DNA of 64,000 nucleotides from Phocoena phocoena (GCF_963924675.1 NC_089226.1:55180205-55244204), one strand, 5' to 3'; positions 10,691-22,621 are shown, counted from the stretch's first letter. Numbers and translations are program-made. The notes: generated by a model not told the origin, from the letters alone.

Positions 10691-11845
10691 TGGAAATAGT
10701 TCCTAAACCTCAGTAAACTTCCCTGTTTCTCTTGTTCCCACATATAAGAATATAGGCATAGGTATAGTTGGATTTACATTTATTATTTCCACATGGGGGA
10801 ACATGTACTTTCATATAATTTTGTATTATAAACAACACCTTGTAAATTAATAATAACCCAGTAATTTAATTGCATTTATATTGAGAGTGTATTGCAAGTT
10901 GTTTAAACAGCACCACTTCAGAGGCAGCCGCACACATCACCACAGAACTGTGAGTGCAAAAATGAAATTTAGAGAGATGATATTTACGTCAGCTTCGGCA
11001 ATGAGGGTATGGATGAGTCATGATTGAACCATGATGTATACATATCTTAAAGTCTAGTTATTAGAAAATTATAGGACAAAAATGCTGCTGGTGCAAATAT
11101 GTGTCACTGCGTGTTCTCTAACACTTAACAACCTTAACAAACAAAAAGGGGGGAGCTAAACTAACAGTAATTTTAAATTAAAGAGGAAGAATATTAGCAA
11201 TTGAAAATCACAACAAACTGAAGACAATACTACAATGAGGATTTAATACTCTGATAACAGAGAGTCCATTCCCCAAATTAAGAGCATTCCAGCTATCTGG
11301 GTGAGGTAATGTGCAGCAGGAGGCAAATCGGGGTTAAGATTGGCCTGGCAGACGGACTTCTTAGTGGAATACTGAATTTAGACTCTTTAATAAATTCTAG
11401 TAGCCGCCCGATTTTAGTTTATGAATATCACATTTTATTAATGGATAATTCACTTAGTAGGTGACTAATGAAAATGAAAGTTTATAAAATTTTGAATTTT
11501 GAGGCCCATCAGTAAGACTCACGTCCATCAGTAGATGCCAGCTCATTTTTAAAGAATCCTTTACATAGGGGGAAAAGCAGAGAGGATTAGGGTCAGAAAA
11601 GGCTGGTCTTAAAAGGCTGGTCTTTCCAGGTCTGAGACCTTGAGCAAGAATCTCAGCTGGACTGAGCTTGAGAGTCTGCGAATCACTCAGTGGTGTGCTG
11701 GAACTGGCTCATATCGGTGTTGGAGAGCTCATGGTTAAATTTCCAAGAATTCTGCAGGCCAGTTGTTAAGCCACTGGTAGCCTAATATCAGCAACAATGG
11801 GAGTATTACACTCCAAAAATCAGCAAACACTACAAATCAGGGATT
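10691..11845. other. No gene seen; unassigned sequence
   Basis: No coding frame of interest. About 11,640-11,780 ('gtgtgctggaactggctcat', 'agctcatggttaaatttcca') resembles an old interspersed repeat I cannot name. The rest is AT-rich and undistinguished. Confidence 0.3.
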
Positions 11846-12255
11846 TTTTTTTAGACGGTTTAAAATTTTTTTTATTGTGGTAAAATTGGTATATAACATT
11901 ATATAAGTTTGAGGTGCACATTATAATTTAATATTTATATACACTAAAAAGTGATCTCCACAATAAGTCTAGTTACCACCTGTCACCATATTGCTTATCC
12001 CTTTCACCCATTTTTCCCATCCCTCAACTCCCAACACCTCTGTTAACCATCAATCTGTTCTCTGTATCAGTGAGTTTTGTTTTGTTTTATTTGTTCATGC
12101 ATTTTGGCCTTTAGATTCCACATATAAGTGGAATCATACAGTATTTGTCTTCCTCTGTCTAACTTATTTCACTTAGCATAATACCCTCAAGGTCCATCCA
12201 TTTGTCAAAAATGGCAAGATGTCATTCTTTTTTATTCTTTTTTATGGCTGAGTAG

Positions 12256-12305
12256 TATTCCATATATATGGAATATATATAAAATTTATATTTTATATAT
12301 ATTCC
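12256..12305. repeat. Overlapping AT-rich hairpins
   Basis: A perfect 20-bp palindrome (12,256-12,275, 'tattccatatatatggaata') overlaps a second hairpin (12,270-12,305) with exact 16-bp arms ('ggaatatatataaaat' and its complement) and a 4-base loop. Both lie in the 'agtattccat' site of an antisense L1M. Confidence 0.85.
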
Positions 12306-12481
12306 ATATATATAAAACAATTTCTTTATCACTTCATTCATCGTTGGACATAGTTATTTCTATATCTTGGTTATTGTAAATAAAGCTGCAGTGAACATGG
12401 GGGCACATATATCTTTTCAAATTAGTGATTTCGTTTTCTTGGGAAAACTGAATTGCTGGATCATACGGTAGTTCTATTTTT

Positions 12482-12835
12482 TTGGGGGGGTGCTCTGGGT
12501 CTTCATTGCTGCGTGCAGGCTTTCTCTAGTTGTGGTGAGTGGGGGCTACTCTTTGCTGTAGTCCGTGGGCTTCTTATTGCGGTGGCTTCTTTTGTTGCAG
12601 AGCATGGGCTCTAGGTGCAGAGGCTTCAGTAGTTGCAGCAGGTGGGCTTCAGTAGTTGTGGCATGTGGGCTCAGTAGTTGCAGCACGCATGCTCTAGGGC
12701 ACACAGGCTTCAGTAGCTGTGGTGCACAGGCTTAGTTGCTCTGTGGCATGTGGGATCTTCCTGGACCAGGGATCGAACTCATGTCCCCTGCATTGGCAGG
12801 CAGATTCTTAACCACTTCACCACCAGGGAAGTCCT
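12482..12835 (-). mobile_element. CHR-type SINE (long form), antisense
   Basis: A perfect 15-bp duplication, 'ggtagttctattttt' (12,467-12,481 and 12,836-12,850), sets the borders. The tail is unusual: a short G-run (about 12,484-12,490) in place of the normal long A/T tract. It carries an extra tandem unit of the 'cagtagttgtggcatgtggg' type in the body. Confidence 0.92.
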
Positions 12836-13374
12836 GGTAGTTCTATTTTTAATATTTTGAGGAATCTCCATAGTGGCTGCACCAGTTTACATTCCCACCA
12901 ACAGTGCACAAGTGTTCTCTTTTCTCCATATCCTTTCTACCACTTGTTATTTCATGTCTTTTTGATAATAGCCATTATAACAGTTGTGATTTTGATTTGC
13001 ATTTCCCTGATAATTAGTGATGTTGTACATCTTTTCATGTGCCTGTTGGCCATCTGTCTGTTTTCTTTGGAAGAATGTCTATTTATTATAGATTCTCCAA
13101 GTCAAGGACTTCCCCCAACCCCCCCAGAAAACTGGCTTACCAGCATACCATTGTTTCATTCTTCCCTTCCCTCCAAAATATCACCAAATTCTGCAAAGAG
13201 GAAATAATGATTCCTCTATGAGCATTAAATTGTTTTGATATTGAACCAAAGCTAGGTAATCAATAAATATTCATTTTGTAGGGTGGCTACTAGGCATGAT
13301 CCCATTTAATTCCTTTACAGGTAGATGTTATTATCCTCAATGAGAATGACAGTTTTGAAAATACCTGAGAACAA

Positions 13375-13738
13375 ACTACTGATGCTCAAAACATTACATG
13401 AATTTCGCAGCTATTATATTGAGTGGAAGAAGCCGGACACAAAATAATACATACTGTATTATTTCATCTATATGAAATTTAAGAACTGATACAAGTTCAA
13501 GAACTGATGGAAGATTATAGAAGCCAGAAGAATGCTTATCTCCAGTGGGGAGGAGAGTGGTGACTGAGAAGGGGTGTGAAGGTAACATTTGAGTGCTGGA
13601 GTGTTTCTCTATTGTGATCCAGATAGGGGTTACACAGATGCATAAAGACGCAAAGATTCATCACAATATACACTTAAGATGATTGCACTTTATCATAAAT
13701 GTAATTTTTACTTCAATAAAAAATTTAGTAAAGGTATG
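13375..13738 (+). repeat. Old L1M 3' end, sense
   Basis: The sense L1M 3' end is recognised by 'attgagtggaagaagccgga', 'gaagccagaagaatgcttat' and the terminal 'cactttatcataaatgtaat' leading to 'caataaaaaatttagtaaa'. Confidence 0.7.
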
Positions 13739-13799
13739 TTATACTAAAAAGTAAAAGAAGAATCTGAGAAAGTATGTTTTATAAACTGGGAAGCACTTC

Positions 13800-14590
13800 A
13801 AAGTCTCTTTTACCTTAAAAATTTGAGATGCCTTTGACAACCTCCCTTCTCCTAGTTTCTCCCTCTCTGTGGCCACTCAGTCTCTCTAAGGTTCGGTTGG
13901 CTTTTCTCTGCCTGTCTTGTAAGCATTGTGTCCCCAGAGTTCTGTCCTTATAACTCTCCTCACTTTATGTACTATTGACAATCTCTGTAGCTCCAACTCC
14001 TGACACAATTTCCTAACCTCCAGGTCACACTCTTTTCTCCTCTGTATCCATACTCATTCATTGAACAACTACATACTGGGTTGTCTTTACTGGGTGTCTT
14101 ATGCCAAGTACTGTTCTTGGCACTAGGCCATGTCAGTCAACGAAACAGAGATCTTTGCCTTCATGGAGCTTATGTGCCCAGATCGCTCTCCCTGGGCCTA
14201 CCAAGACTCAGATGTCCCAAATGATCTCATTATCTTCACCCCTTGATTCTCCCTAACCTCAAACTTGTTTTTCCCATGCATCTTCCATCTCTGTGATTGC
14301 ACTGTCATCCTCTCAGAAACTCGGAATCATCCCTGACCCCGCTTCAACAAATCACCATCGGCTGACTATTACATGTCCTGAATATCTCTCAGAACCCTCC
14401 ACTTGTCTGTATTTGCACTGCCCTGCCCCATTCTCATTCTTTCCCATTTGACTTACTAACTGGTCTCTCTGCCTCCAGTCTTCTTCCTGCCTATCACTCT
14501 CCATACAGCCGCTAGAATGATTATAAAATGCAAATCAGGACAAGTTGCTTTCTGCCTAAACCTGTCCAGTAATAGTCTAAATTCCTTACC
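13800..14590. repeat. L2-like old LINE remains
   Basis: The pyrimidine-rich run with 'cagccgctagaatgattata' then 'aaatgcaaatcaggacaagt' is typical of L2-type sequence. 'catggagcttatgtgcccag' near 14,165 is another common ancient-repeat phrase. No ORF is retained. Confidence 0.5.
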
Positions 14591-14599
14591 TTGTTCTCA

Positions 14600-14826
14600 T
14601 ATTCTTAGCTGTCAGGATATAAGCATAGCTGCTGAAACCTGGGTTCACATCCCTGCTTACCAGCATAAACTTGGGCAAAATTGTTTTCGCCTTTAGCCTT
14701 ACTTCCCCATCTATAAAATGGGAATGATAATAGTACTGACGTCGAGTTGTTATGGGGATTAAATTTATTATTGCACACAAGGCACTAAGAACAGTGCCTG
14801 GTCCTCAGTATATACTCAAGAAGGCT
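14600..14826 (+). repeat. MIR SINE, sense
   Basis: Sense MIR landmarks in order: 'ctgctgaaacctgggttcac', 'cttgggcaaaattgttttcg', 'ccccatctataaaatgggaa', 'gttatggggattaaat' and 'acagtgcctggtcctcagta'. Confidence 0.8.
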
Positions 14827-14929
14827 GGTTTTCTTTTAGACAGTGCTGTAATGTTTAAATAAGTTAAAACATCTAAGAGGCTTTGCACAGCACCCAGCCT
14901 GTCTTAAATACTCTGTAATGTCAATGTTG

Positions 14930-15190
14930 TTGCCTCTCCAGCCTTACTTCTTGCCCTTCTTCCACACAAACCTGACTCAGCCCTATGGGGCTGGCTATGG
15001 TTCTCTTTCTTACACGTCCCTTGGTTCCTCCCTTTCCTGTCTTTTTCCTGGATGTCTCCCACCGATCCTTCAAGTCTCTGCTCAGGCACCAGCCCCTGGC
15101 TGCCTCAGCCCAAGCTGGATTGGTGGCTCCTCCTCTGTCTCTCCGTCTTAGAACCTGTGCTTGCCTCTATTACAGAACGTAGTAATTGTT
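14930..15190 (+). repeat. L2-like fragment
   Basis: 'cttcaagtctctgctcaggc' near 15,067 and the exon-free pyrimidine-rich context fit the L2 3' region in the sense direction. Chance open frames pass through it. Confidence 0.45.
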
Positions 15191-15204
15191 TATTTAAAAC
15201 ATAC

Positions 15205-15345
15205 TAAGAAGCATCCATCAACAGATGAATGGATAAGCAAAATGTGGTATATACATACAATGGGATATTATTCCACCTTAAGAAGGAATGAAGTACATCA
15301 TGGATGAACCTCGAAAACATTGTGCTAGGTAAAATAAGCCAGGAT
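15205..15345 (+). repeat. Short L1M fragment, sense
   Basis: 'catccatcaacagatgaatg' then 'gtggtatatacatacaatgg' and 'gtgctaggtaaaataagcca' form the familiar 3' segment of L1M ORF2/3' UTR. Confidence 0.75.
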
Positions 15346-15565
15346 TTAGAGCCAAGATTAGAACAGTTAGGCTAAATTGCTCTAAATCCTGGCTTCACCA
15401 GGCTGTGTGACCTGGTGTAAGGTATACAGCTTCTCTATGTTTTCGTTTCTTCATCTGTAAAAATAGGTAAATTTCTTTTATAAAGTTGTTTGAAGTAATG
15501 TGTGTAGAACACTTGACATATAACCTGGATAATGGTAAGCACTCAATAAGTGTTTTCCCTTATTA
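15346..15565 (+). repeat. MIR SINE, sense
   Basis: 'ctaaatcctggcttcaccag', 'gctgtgtgacctggtgtaag', 'tttcttcatctgtaaaaata' and 'ggtaagcactcaataagtgt' follow MIR order. Confidence 0.8.
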
Positions 15566-16885
15566 TTTTTCAGTTGTGATCTCTCTGGGCACAGGCTCTA
15601 TAATCTCTGTCACAGTTCCTTGATATGGTTTCAGATTCCACATTGCAACCAACCTTGAAGAACATATTGCAACAAATTAAATGTAGAAGCAGATATAATC
15701 ATCCAGTTGTGTTCCGTTGATCTAGATAGTAAAAAGATTTTTTTAAAAATGCTACTCTTCTTGCTAGATTTTTTTTGTTTGAGTAAATATAGTTATTTTC
15801 TGTAAAACCTTTTCTTTATGTTAATGTAGAAAGGAATTACTAATGTTATTTTAAAATAAATTAATATTTAAATTTTTCTCAGTTTTAATTTCTAATATGG
15901 TAAATGTTGATAGATAGAACCTATATAAACAATGTTCCTTGGATCCTCAGTAATTCTTAAGAGTATAAAGGAGTCCAGAGACCAAAAAGATTGAAAACCA
16001 CTGTCCTGCCTTGCAGTTGGATCCCTGCCACAGCACCCAGGACAACTGGCCTCCAGTCTGTGCTTTAGCACTTCACAGGATGGGGAGGTCATCACCTCCT
16101 GGAGCAGCTGGTTTTATCTTTGGGCTACTCTGCCTCTTAGAAGGTTCTTGCAATGAGTCAAAAATCTTTGTTTTGGAGGCTCCCACTGACAGTTCTTAGA
16201 CCCACCCCTTATTTTCACACATTGCAATTTGGAACCCTCTTTCAGGTCTGGAAGACAGTCATCAATTCCCCTTTGTGGTGGTCCCAGAGGGAATCACCCT
16301 GTCCTTCGTGTGACTAAAGTGCATATGTATTTTTCTGAGTCAGCCAGTGATTTGTAGGAAGCATTGCCAAGCTAGATAGCTCACAACTGCTTTTCCAGGA
16401 GCCAGAAGATTATCTCCAGTCCCACATTGAATTTGAGAAACTCATTTTGTTGTTGTTTTTACCAATAAATTAAAATTTTCCATTATAAATCACATATGTT
16501 TCTTAAGGAAAATAAAGTAGGGAAAAAGAGACTTAAAAATGGAAATGGGGTCATTATTAGTGCTGACTTTCTTGTCTTGGCATCTAGCTCCCTTTCAGGC
16601 TTGCCCTGAATGCCATTTTTTTCAGCAATTCCTAAAGCAGTTATATGTACTATGCCTCCGGAGGTCTGCCAGGTTGACAGGCTGCCTGCTGCCTGGTCAG
16701 TCCCCAGCCCTTTAAGGACAACTGAGGAGGGGCACTCAGAGGAAACAGGAAGCTCTCAAGGAACGTGATTCTTGTACTACCTGAAGGTATTTTAGGCCAG
16801 ATCTCTTCAGGCAAGGTGGGGTCAGAGGGGATAGACGCTTTACTACAACAGAGATTAGTAAATTTTTTCTACATTTTTGGGAGGT
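15566..16885. other. No gene seen; mostly unassigned
   Basis: No convincing coding frame, RNA gene or named repeat. Two 60-67-codon chance frames near 15,892-16,199 lack any recognisable domain. Confidence 0.35.
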
Positions 16886-16889
16886 AAAA

Positions 16890-17400
16890 AATGAAGTTCT
16901 TATGGAAATTCTACTTCTGGGAATCTATTCTAAGGAAATGATGAGAGATTTAAATGGTGTTATGTGTCTATCATTATTCATAAAACTTGGAAACAAGCTA
17001 AATATTCTACAATAAACATTCAGTTTAAAAACTATCTATAAGGGAATAGGGGGTATATGGGAAATCTCTGTACTTTTCCCTCAATTTTGCTGTGAACCTA
17101 AAACTGCTCTAAAAAAATGAAAATCTTAAAAAAGAAACCTGTCTATGTGCTTGTATATTCTGTGCTGGTTAATAATAAATTACATTTACAAAATCTTTTT
17201 AATGATGTGGGAAAATTCTCAACATAGAGTGTTAGTTGCTTAATATATGACTAGTATACAGTTTTTATATAAATATTTGTTGACTGAAAATTGAAAAAAG
17301 CAGATAAGAAACTATACATACAGTACAGTCTTGATTGTATAAATATTTTTGTTACAGAGTGAAAAAAATAGATACCAATGTATCTCACATGGAGGAAACT
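16890..17400 (+). repeat. Old L1M 3' end(s), sense
   Basis: 'acttctgggaatctattcta', 'cttggaaacaagctaaatat', then 'tcaattttgctgtgaaccta' and 'aaactgctctaaaaaaatga' mark an L1M 3' end finishing near 17,135. The following AT-rich part ('aagaaactatacatacagta') looks like a second L1M scrap. Confidence 0.65.
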
Positions 17401-17539
17401 GTCTTTATGAAAACTCTTTGAAATGCCCAGCAGACACAGATGTCAGCAGATGCCCAGCTCAGACAAGGGGAAGATGTTTTGCATGAAACAAAGAGAGGAA
17501 CATGGTTTATTGCTTGTGAAAAGGAGGGGGAAGAAAGAA

Positions 17540-17890
17540 GGTATTGGTCAACACTCTTGCAATTGCAAATGACAGAAATTTAACTCAATGTGGCTTAAGG
17601 GAAAACCCAGATATCTAGTTAGACATGGTTGGATTCAGGAAGTCAAACTTTGTCATCCATATCTGTGTTTTCTCTCCATCTCTTGATTTTGTTTTCCTTT
17701 GTCTTGATCCACTCTCAAGCAGACTCTTCACTTGTGCTGGCAAAGATGGGCACTAGCAATGCTAGGCTGACCTTTCTACCAGCTCAGTGACCCCAGGGGT
17801 AAGAGTCCTTCACTCACCAAGAGTTCTCTCAAGTCTATCCCTGAGTAGCAGTCTGGCCGGGGAGATGGAATGTACAGATTATCTGGGTTT
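17540..17890. repeat. Ancient interspersed repeat, family not recognised
   Basis: 'caattgcaaatgacagaaat' and 'ttaactcaatgtggcttaag' recur in degenerate form near 29,165-29,230 ('ttttaaactagctcaagcaa') and 54,245-54,305 ('agtaacagaatccactctag'). These look like copies of one old mammalian element that I cannot name. Confidence 0.35.
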
Positions 17891-17929
17891 CGTCACCAGT
17901 TTGGATCACTGGAATAGGCTGGGGTCAGC

Positions 17930-18660
17930 CCTGCTCAAGTCATTTAGAAGTTCCAAAAATAATTTGCAGCGTTCCTGGCATGGAGCTTCTAGAACCCTTG
18001 GAATTTCCTGAGTGACTAAAGTGTCTTTATTATTCATGAGTCCCTTGGATCACTCCTGAGTTTATGCTAATGAGGGCACTCATGGTGGGACCCTGCATAG
18101 CTTCAAGATTGAGACTGGTCACCAGAAAGACCAGCCACTGATTAGAAGGTTGGGACTTTGAGCCAGCCCCACCTCCAGGGAGGGGAGAAGGATTGAGTTC
18201 AAGTGCATGGTCCATGATTTAATCAATGAAACTCCAATAAACCTTTGGACAGCAAAGCTCGGTGGAGGTTCCTTGTTGGTGAACTCATGTTGGGAAGATG
18301 AGGTGCCCTCATCCCATGGGGAGAGGGCACAGAAGCTCTGTGTTCAGGACCTTCCAGACCTTGCCCTGTGTGTCTCTTCATTTGGCTGGTCTGATTTGTA
18401 TCCTTTAAAACTCTAATTGTAAGTATAGTGCTATCCTCAGTTTTGTGTCATTCTGCTGAATTACAGAACCTGAGCGGGGTTGGAGGAACCCTCTGGATTT
18501 GTAGCCAGTTGGTTGGGAGTATGGGTGGCCTGGGCAGGGCCCAGGGTGGGGGCAGTCTTGTTGGAGACTGTGCGCTTACAGCTGTGGAGTCTGACAATTC
18601 CTCTGGTTGCTTAGTGTCAGAATTGGAAGTGCAGCACAACAGATGACGTCAGAATAGTTG
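17930..18660 (+). repeat. Ancient LTR, copy B (ERVL-like, family uncertain)
   Basis: Related throughout to 365-1,040, in the same orientation. It is fuller than copy A at the 3' side: it keeps 'ggaaccctctggatttgtag', 'gggggcagtcttgttggaga' and 'gtgtcagaattggaagtgca'. A possible polyadenylation signal 'aataaa' lies at about 18,237. No retroviral coding sequence lies beside it, so it is a solo LTR or fragment. Confidence 0.6.
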
Positions 18661-19208
18661 GGGTTGAAACAGCATAGGATTGAGTCTGGCTCCATGCACT
18701 GCAGAACAGTGGAAGAGGTGTGGAGCCAGGAGCCCAGAGGCCAGGTGGTTATGATAACAGAAGATCACTGGGAAGAAACTGAAATCTTGAAGAGGGCTTT
18801 GGATTTTCACAGGATAGGGAGTTGGAGAGAAGAGGAGTTTAAGCCAATTTTATCTCAACCTTTCAGCAGAGGAGGGTCCCCAACTGAACTGAGTTACATA
18901 CATTCATCTTTGCTATAAGAATCTGCGTTCACAGGTTTTCACTTTTATGAAGTGATTACAACTAGTTTTTCCAAGTGAACAAAGTTCTTTCACTCACTTA
19001 TGGTCAGACTCACTTATCTTACACATGTGCATTCAAAGACCTTCCAGTCACTCTCAGAGCCAGGTGTAGAAGCAGAGAATGGAAGTGCTGGCTGATGCAG
19101 GATAGTGGATTTGCAAGGCGAGTGCAAGAAAAAGTCAAGAGGGCAAGATACATCAACGAGGATGTGTCTGTTCTGTCTGTAAAAGCCCCAAATGCCGGAA
19201 AGTTCAGT

Positions 19209-19241
<33 letters not shown>

Positions 19242-19504
19242 TGGCAGCACATATCAACTCAATGTTTTAGGGAGCAGTATGAACTCAGGACCATATCAGC
19301 TCACATAAATTAACATTCCCACTTCTGGCTGGTTTGATGAATACTCCTGATTCATAAGTCAATGTGTGAGTTTCCCCATAGAGCAGGCCCTCCACAAAAA
19401 CATGTAAAATACCTTATTGTATTTTCCTCACAAATAATCACTGAGAATGGTTGAGTCTTATTCCCTTTGTCTTTTGTTTTTAAACCAGGGTTAATAATAA
19501 AATA
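18661..19504. other. No gene seen; contains a TG microsatellite
   Basis: Unassigned sequence with no recognisable domain in any frame. A (TG)n run of about 16 units lies at 19,209-19,240 and produces low-complexity chance frames on both strands. Confidence 0.4.
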
Positions 19505-19834
19505 AACTTTAGGTTTTTTTTGTTTTTTTTAATTTATTTTATTTTTGGCTGCGTTGGACCTTCCTTGCTGCACGCAGGCTTTCTCTAGTTGTGGTGAGTG
19601 GGACTACTCTTCACTGCGGTGCGTGGGCTTCTCATTGCGGTGGCTTCTCTTGTGGAGCACGGGCTCTAGGTGCGTGGGCTTCAGTAGTTGTGGCTCGCGG
19701 GTTCTAGAGCACAGTAGCTGTGCACAGGCTTAGTTGCTCTGCGGCATGTGGGATCTTCCCAGACCAGGGCTCGAACCCGTGTCCCCTGCATTGGCAGGCA
19801 TATTCCTAACCACTGTACCACCAGGGAAGCCCTA
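19505..19834 (-). mobile_element. CHR-type SINE (long form), antisense
   Basis: Head on the right ('ccactgtaccaccagggaag'), body back to 'tttttggctgcgttggacct', T-rich tail at about 19,510-19,550. The 3' part of the body is shortened around 19,700-19,730 relative to other long copies. A clean duplication was not found; the flanks share only short T-rich similarity. Confidence 0.85.
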
Positions 19835-19835
19835 G

Positions 19836-20720
19836 TTTAGTTTTAATAAGCCATTGTCACAATCAGGATCATAAACATATCCGTCACCCCCAGAGTTTTT
19901 GGTGCCCTTTGTGATCTCCCTCCCACTCTTTCTCCCAAACCCAGACAACAACTGATCTCCTTTCTGTCACTATAGATTTGTTCACATTTTCTAGAATATT
20001 TTAGCAATGGAATCATATGCTATATATTCTTTTTTTATGTGGCTTCTTTCACTCAGCATAATTTGTTGAGATTCATAACTTGTTCATTCTTTTTTATTGC
20101 TGGGTAGTATTCCATTGTATGAATATACCTCAATTTGTTTATCCATTCACTTGTTGATGAACATTGGTACAATTTCATAAGTTTTGATATACATATACAC
20201 ACGTGGAGCCATTGCTCCAACCAAGATACCCATCACCACCAAAAGTTTATCTCCAGTGTTTGGCTATTACAAATAAAACTACTATGAATATTCATGTAAG
20301 AGAACTTCTATGGATATAGCTTTCATATGTTTTCTCTTTAGTAAGTATCTAAGATTAGAATTATTACATCATTTGGTAGGTATACCTTTAACTTTTTAAG
20401 ACACTTCCAAACTGTTTTTTAAGAAACTGTTGTCTAACCTAGTATACATCACCACTCTTCTAAATTCTCACCAACATATGATTTGGTAAGTCTTTTTAAT
20501 ATTTTACATTCTAAAAAGTATATAGTGGTATTTTATCATGGTTTTAACTTGCATTTCCATAATGGCTGATGATATTGAGCAACTTTTCATATGTTGTTAA
20601 GAGTTTTATGCATTTTCTTCCTTTCTTTTTCCTGTTCTTTATATGTATATATTAACCCTTTACTATATGGGGAAAAATGCTTCCCCAAATTTTTGCTCAT
20701 TACTGAAATTTCATATTGAT
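19836..20720 (-). repeat. Old L1M fragment, antisense
   Basis: 'ttaataagccattgtcacaa', 'ctttcactcagcataatttg', 'tgctgggtagtattccattg', 'ttgtttatccattcacttgt' and 'ccaaactgttttttaagaaa' are antisense L1M landmarks. Strongly diverged. Confidence 0.7.
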
Positions 20721-21400
20721 GGCTAATAATTTCTATTATAATTAATGTAATAACTATGGTGTTTTCTAATGGAAAAGTAGGTCTAAGCTTGATATTATAA
20801 TAATATTGATAGTGAACTCCAACCTTTAGATGACTCTAAATTTTGTCATTTTATGAATAAAAGGTGAAAAATTCTGAAGCAACTGAGAATTTAGCAACAG
20901 TTGCAGTATTGATGTTAGCCATTTTCTTATTTTTTGGAAGCTCTGAAAATCAGTGTGATCTTACTCTGCAATGAGTTTGGGAACTGCTTTGCCCAAAATC
21001 AGAGTGATTTTTGTAAAAGCTAAAACATTTATTTCAGCTCAACATGGTGGCCTCTGAGAATACATTTAGCAGAGAACATCAACTAATGCAATCTACCTAT
21101 ATTTTCAGAGACTCTGAATGTTCATCTTTAAATGGAATATTCTCTTTGTATTAGGGGACTTGCATAAGTTGCATTTATAGACACCCTGGGCATAAATTCA
21201 GTGTGTAAAATCTGGCTCAATCTTCCCATTCCAGATGAGGAAACTGGGGCCCTGGGAAGTAGAGATTTGTCCAAGGGAATCTGGTGAGATAGTGGCAGTG
21301 AGCACAGTTTAGGTAAGGTGGGCAATGCTCTCTATCCTGTCTCTTCTCTGAGTGAGATCAACAGTGAGTAAATTATAAGACCATAGAAAGTGAGTGCTGA
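20721..21400. other. No gene seen; unassigned sequence
   Basis: AT-rich sequence with no recognised repeat except 'ccagatgaggaaactggggc' near 21,232, which is an antisense MIR scrap. No coding frame has recognisable content. Confidence 0.35.
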
Positions 21401-21550
21401 AAGGAGAATTAGAGACCACTCAGTCTACTCCTCTTATTGTAAAGTGAGAAAACTGAGGCCTGTGGCAGGGGAGCAGCATGTCCAAGGCCATGCATAGAAA
21501 GTTTATCACATAATTGAGACTGAAAGTTGGGTCTCCTGATGCTTAGTTTT
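21400..21550 (-). repeat. MIR fragment, antisense
   Basis: 'gtgagaaaactgaggcctgt' followed by 'gtccaaggccatgcatagaa' and 'tgggtctcctgatgcttagt' is the antisense MIR 5' half. Confidence 0.65.
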
Positions 21551-21982
21551 CAGGATGGCTGAGCAGGTCTGCTGCCTCTCCAGTGAATGAAGGGCCAGAG
21601 TCCGGGACTTCGCACAAAACTTTGATGGGATTTGGAAGATTTCCTTGTGGAGGTGACAAGCACTCGAGTTGTCTTTATAGCCCCAGTAATAAGATGATGG
21701 CATCATCCATATTCCCTCTACCAATGACTCTTCCATGGCAACGTAGCTGAGACTGAGGCTAAAGGGCCAAAAAGGTAAGGATGTTCTCCTTAGCAGATGA
21801 AAAGTCATGCATGTGTCTCTTTCCGTGCATCATTCATTTGGCTGCCCATTTTTCCATCCCTTCATCCATCCACACACCATTCAACAAAACCTACTCTGGC
21901 CATTATCCTTGCCATTGAGGAGCTCCCTGACTCTTGGGAAAGGCAGACATGTAAACAATGAATTAAGATACAAAATGTAATA
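21551..21982. other. No gene seen; unassigned sequence
   Basis: A 100-codon minus-strand frame covers 21,506-21,808, but it has no family resemblance and starts inside MIR sequence. 'cttcatccatccacacacca' near 21,860 and the following phrases suggest an old LINE scrap. Confidence 0.35.
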
Positions 21983-21997
21983 AAGAAATAACTAAAG

Positions 21998-22366
21998 GGA
22001 CTTCCCTGGTGGCGCAGTGGTTAAGAATCCGCTTGCCAATGCAGGGGACATGAGTTCGAGCCCTGGTCCGGGAAGATCCCACATGCCATGGAGCAACTAA
22101 GCCCGTGCGCCACAACTACTGAGCCTGCGTTCTAGAGCCCACAAGCCACAACTACTGAGCCCGTGTGCCACAACTACTGAAGCTCACGAGACTAGAGCCT
22201 GTGCTCTGCAACAAGAGAAGCCACCACAGTGAGAAGCCTGCGCATGGCAACCAAGAGTAGCCCCCGCTCACTGCAACTAGAGAAGGCCTGTGCACAATGA
22301 AGACCCGTGTGCAATGAAGACCCAACGCAGACAAAAATAAATTAATTAATTAAAAAGAAAAAAAAA
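21998..22366 (+). mobile_element. CHR-type SINE (long form), sense
   Basis: Complete head-to-tail copy: 'ggacttccctggtggcgcag', the tRNA B-box-like 'gagttcgagccctggtccgg', repeated 'ccacaactactgagcc' units, then an 'aaataaattaatt' tail. The duplication 'aagaaataactaaag' (21,983-21,997) against 'aagaaagaaccaaag' (22,367-22,381) has two mismatches. Confidence 0.92.
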
Positions 22367-22621
22367 AAGAAAGAACCAAAGAATCATTGGAAAACCTAAG
22401 AGGTAGTACCTAATCCATCTAGGGTAGAAGAAAGAAGAGAGGGCAAGAAAAGTCTTCCCAGAGGTGTTAGCATGTGTTGAGTCTAGAAAGATGAGCAGGA
22501 AATATTCAGATGAAGAACAGAAAGGAGAAAATGCATTCCAGGATGACAGAACAGCCTGATCAAAGATACCTCTAAAATTGTATGAATAATATCACCATTT
22601 ATTTTAAAAGTATGTGTGTTT

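Larger units (their letters stand above)
11846..13090 (-). repeat. Old L1M fragment, antisense, split by a SINE
   Basis: Landmarks in antisense order are 'tttattgtggtaaaattggt', 'gtgatctccacaataagtct', 'tttatggctgagtagtattc', 'cattcccaccaacagtgcac' and 'ttctttggaagaatgtct'. A CHR SINE with a perfect duplication divides it at 12,482-12,835. It also contains an AT-rich hairpin. Confidence 0.8.

Noticed and set aside
19014..19313. Frames encoding HT or CV repeats near 19.2 kb
   Set aside because: They are translations of a TG microsatellite on either strand.
21998..22090. Possible tRNA gene at the SINE head
   Set aside because: The A- and B-box-like text is the tRNA-derived promoter of the SINE; flanks are a target duplication and there is no free tRNA fold with normal ends.
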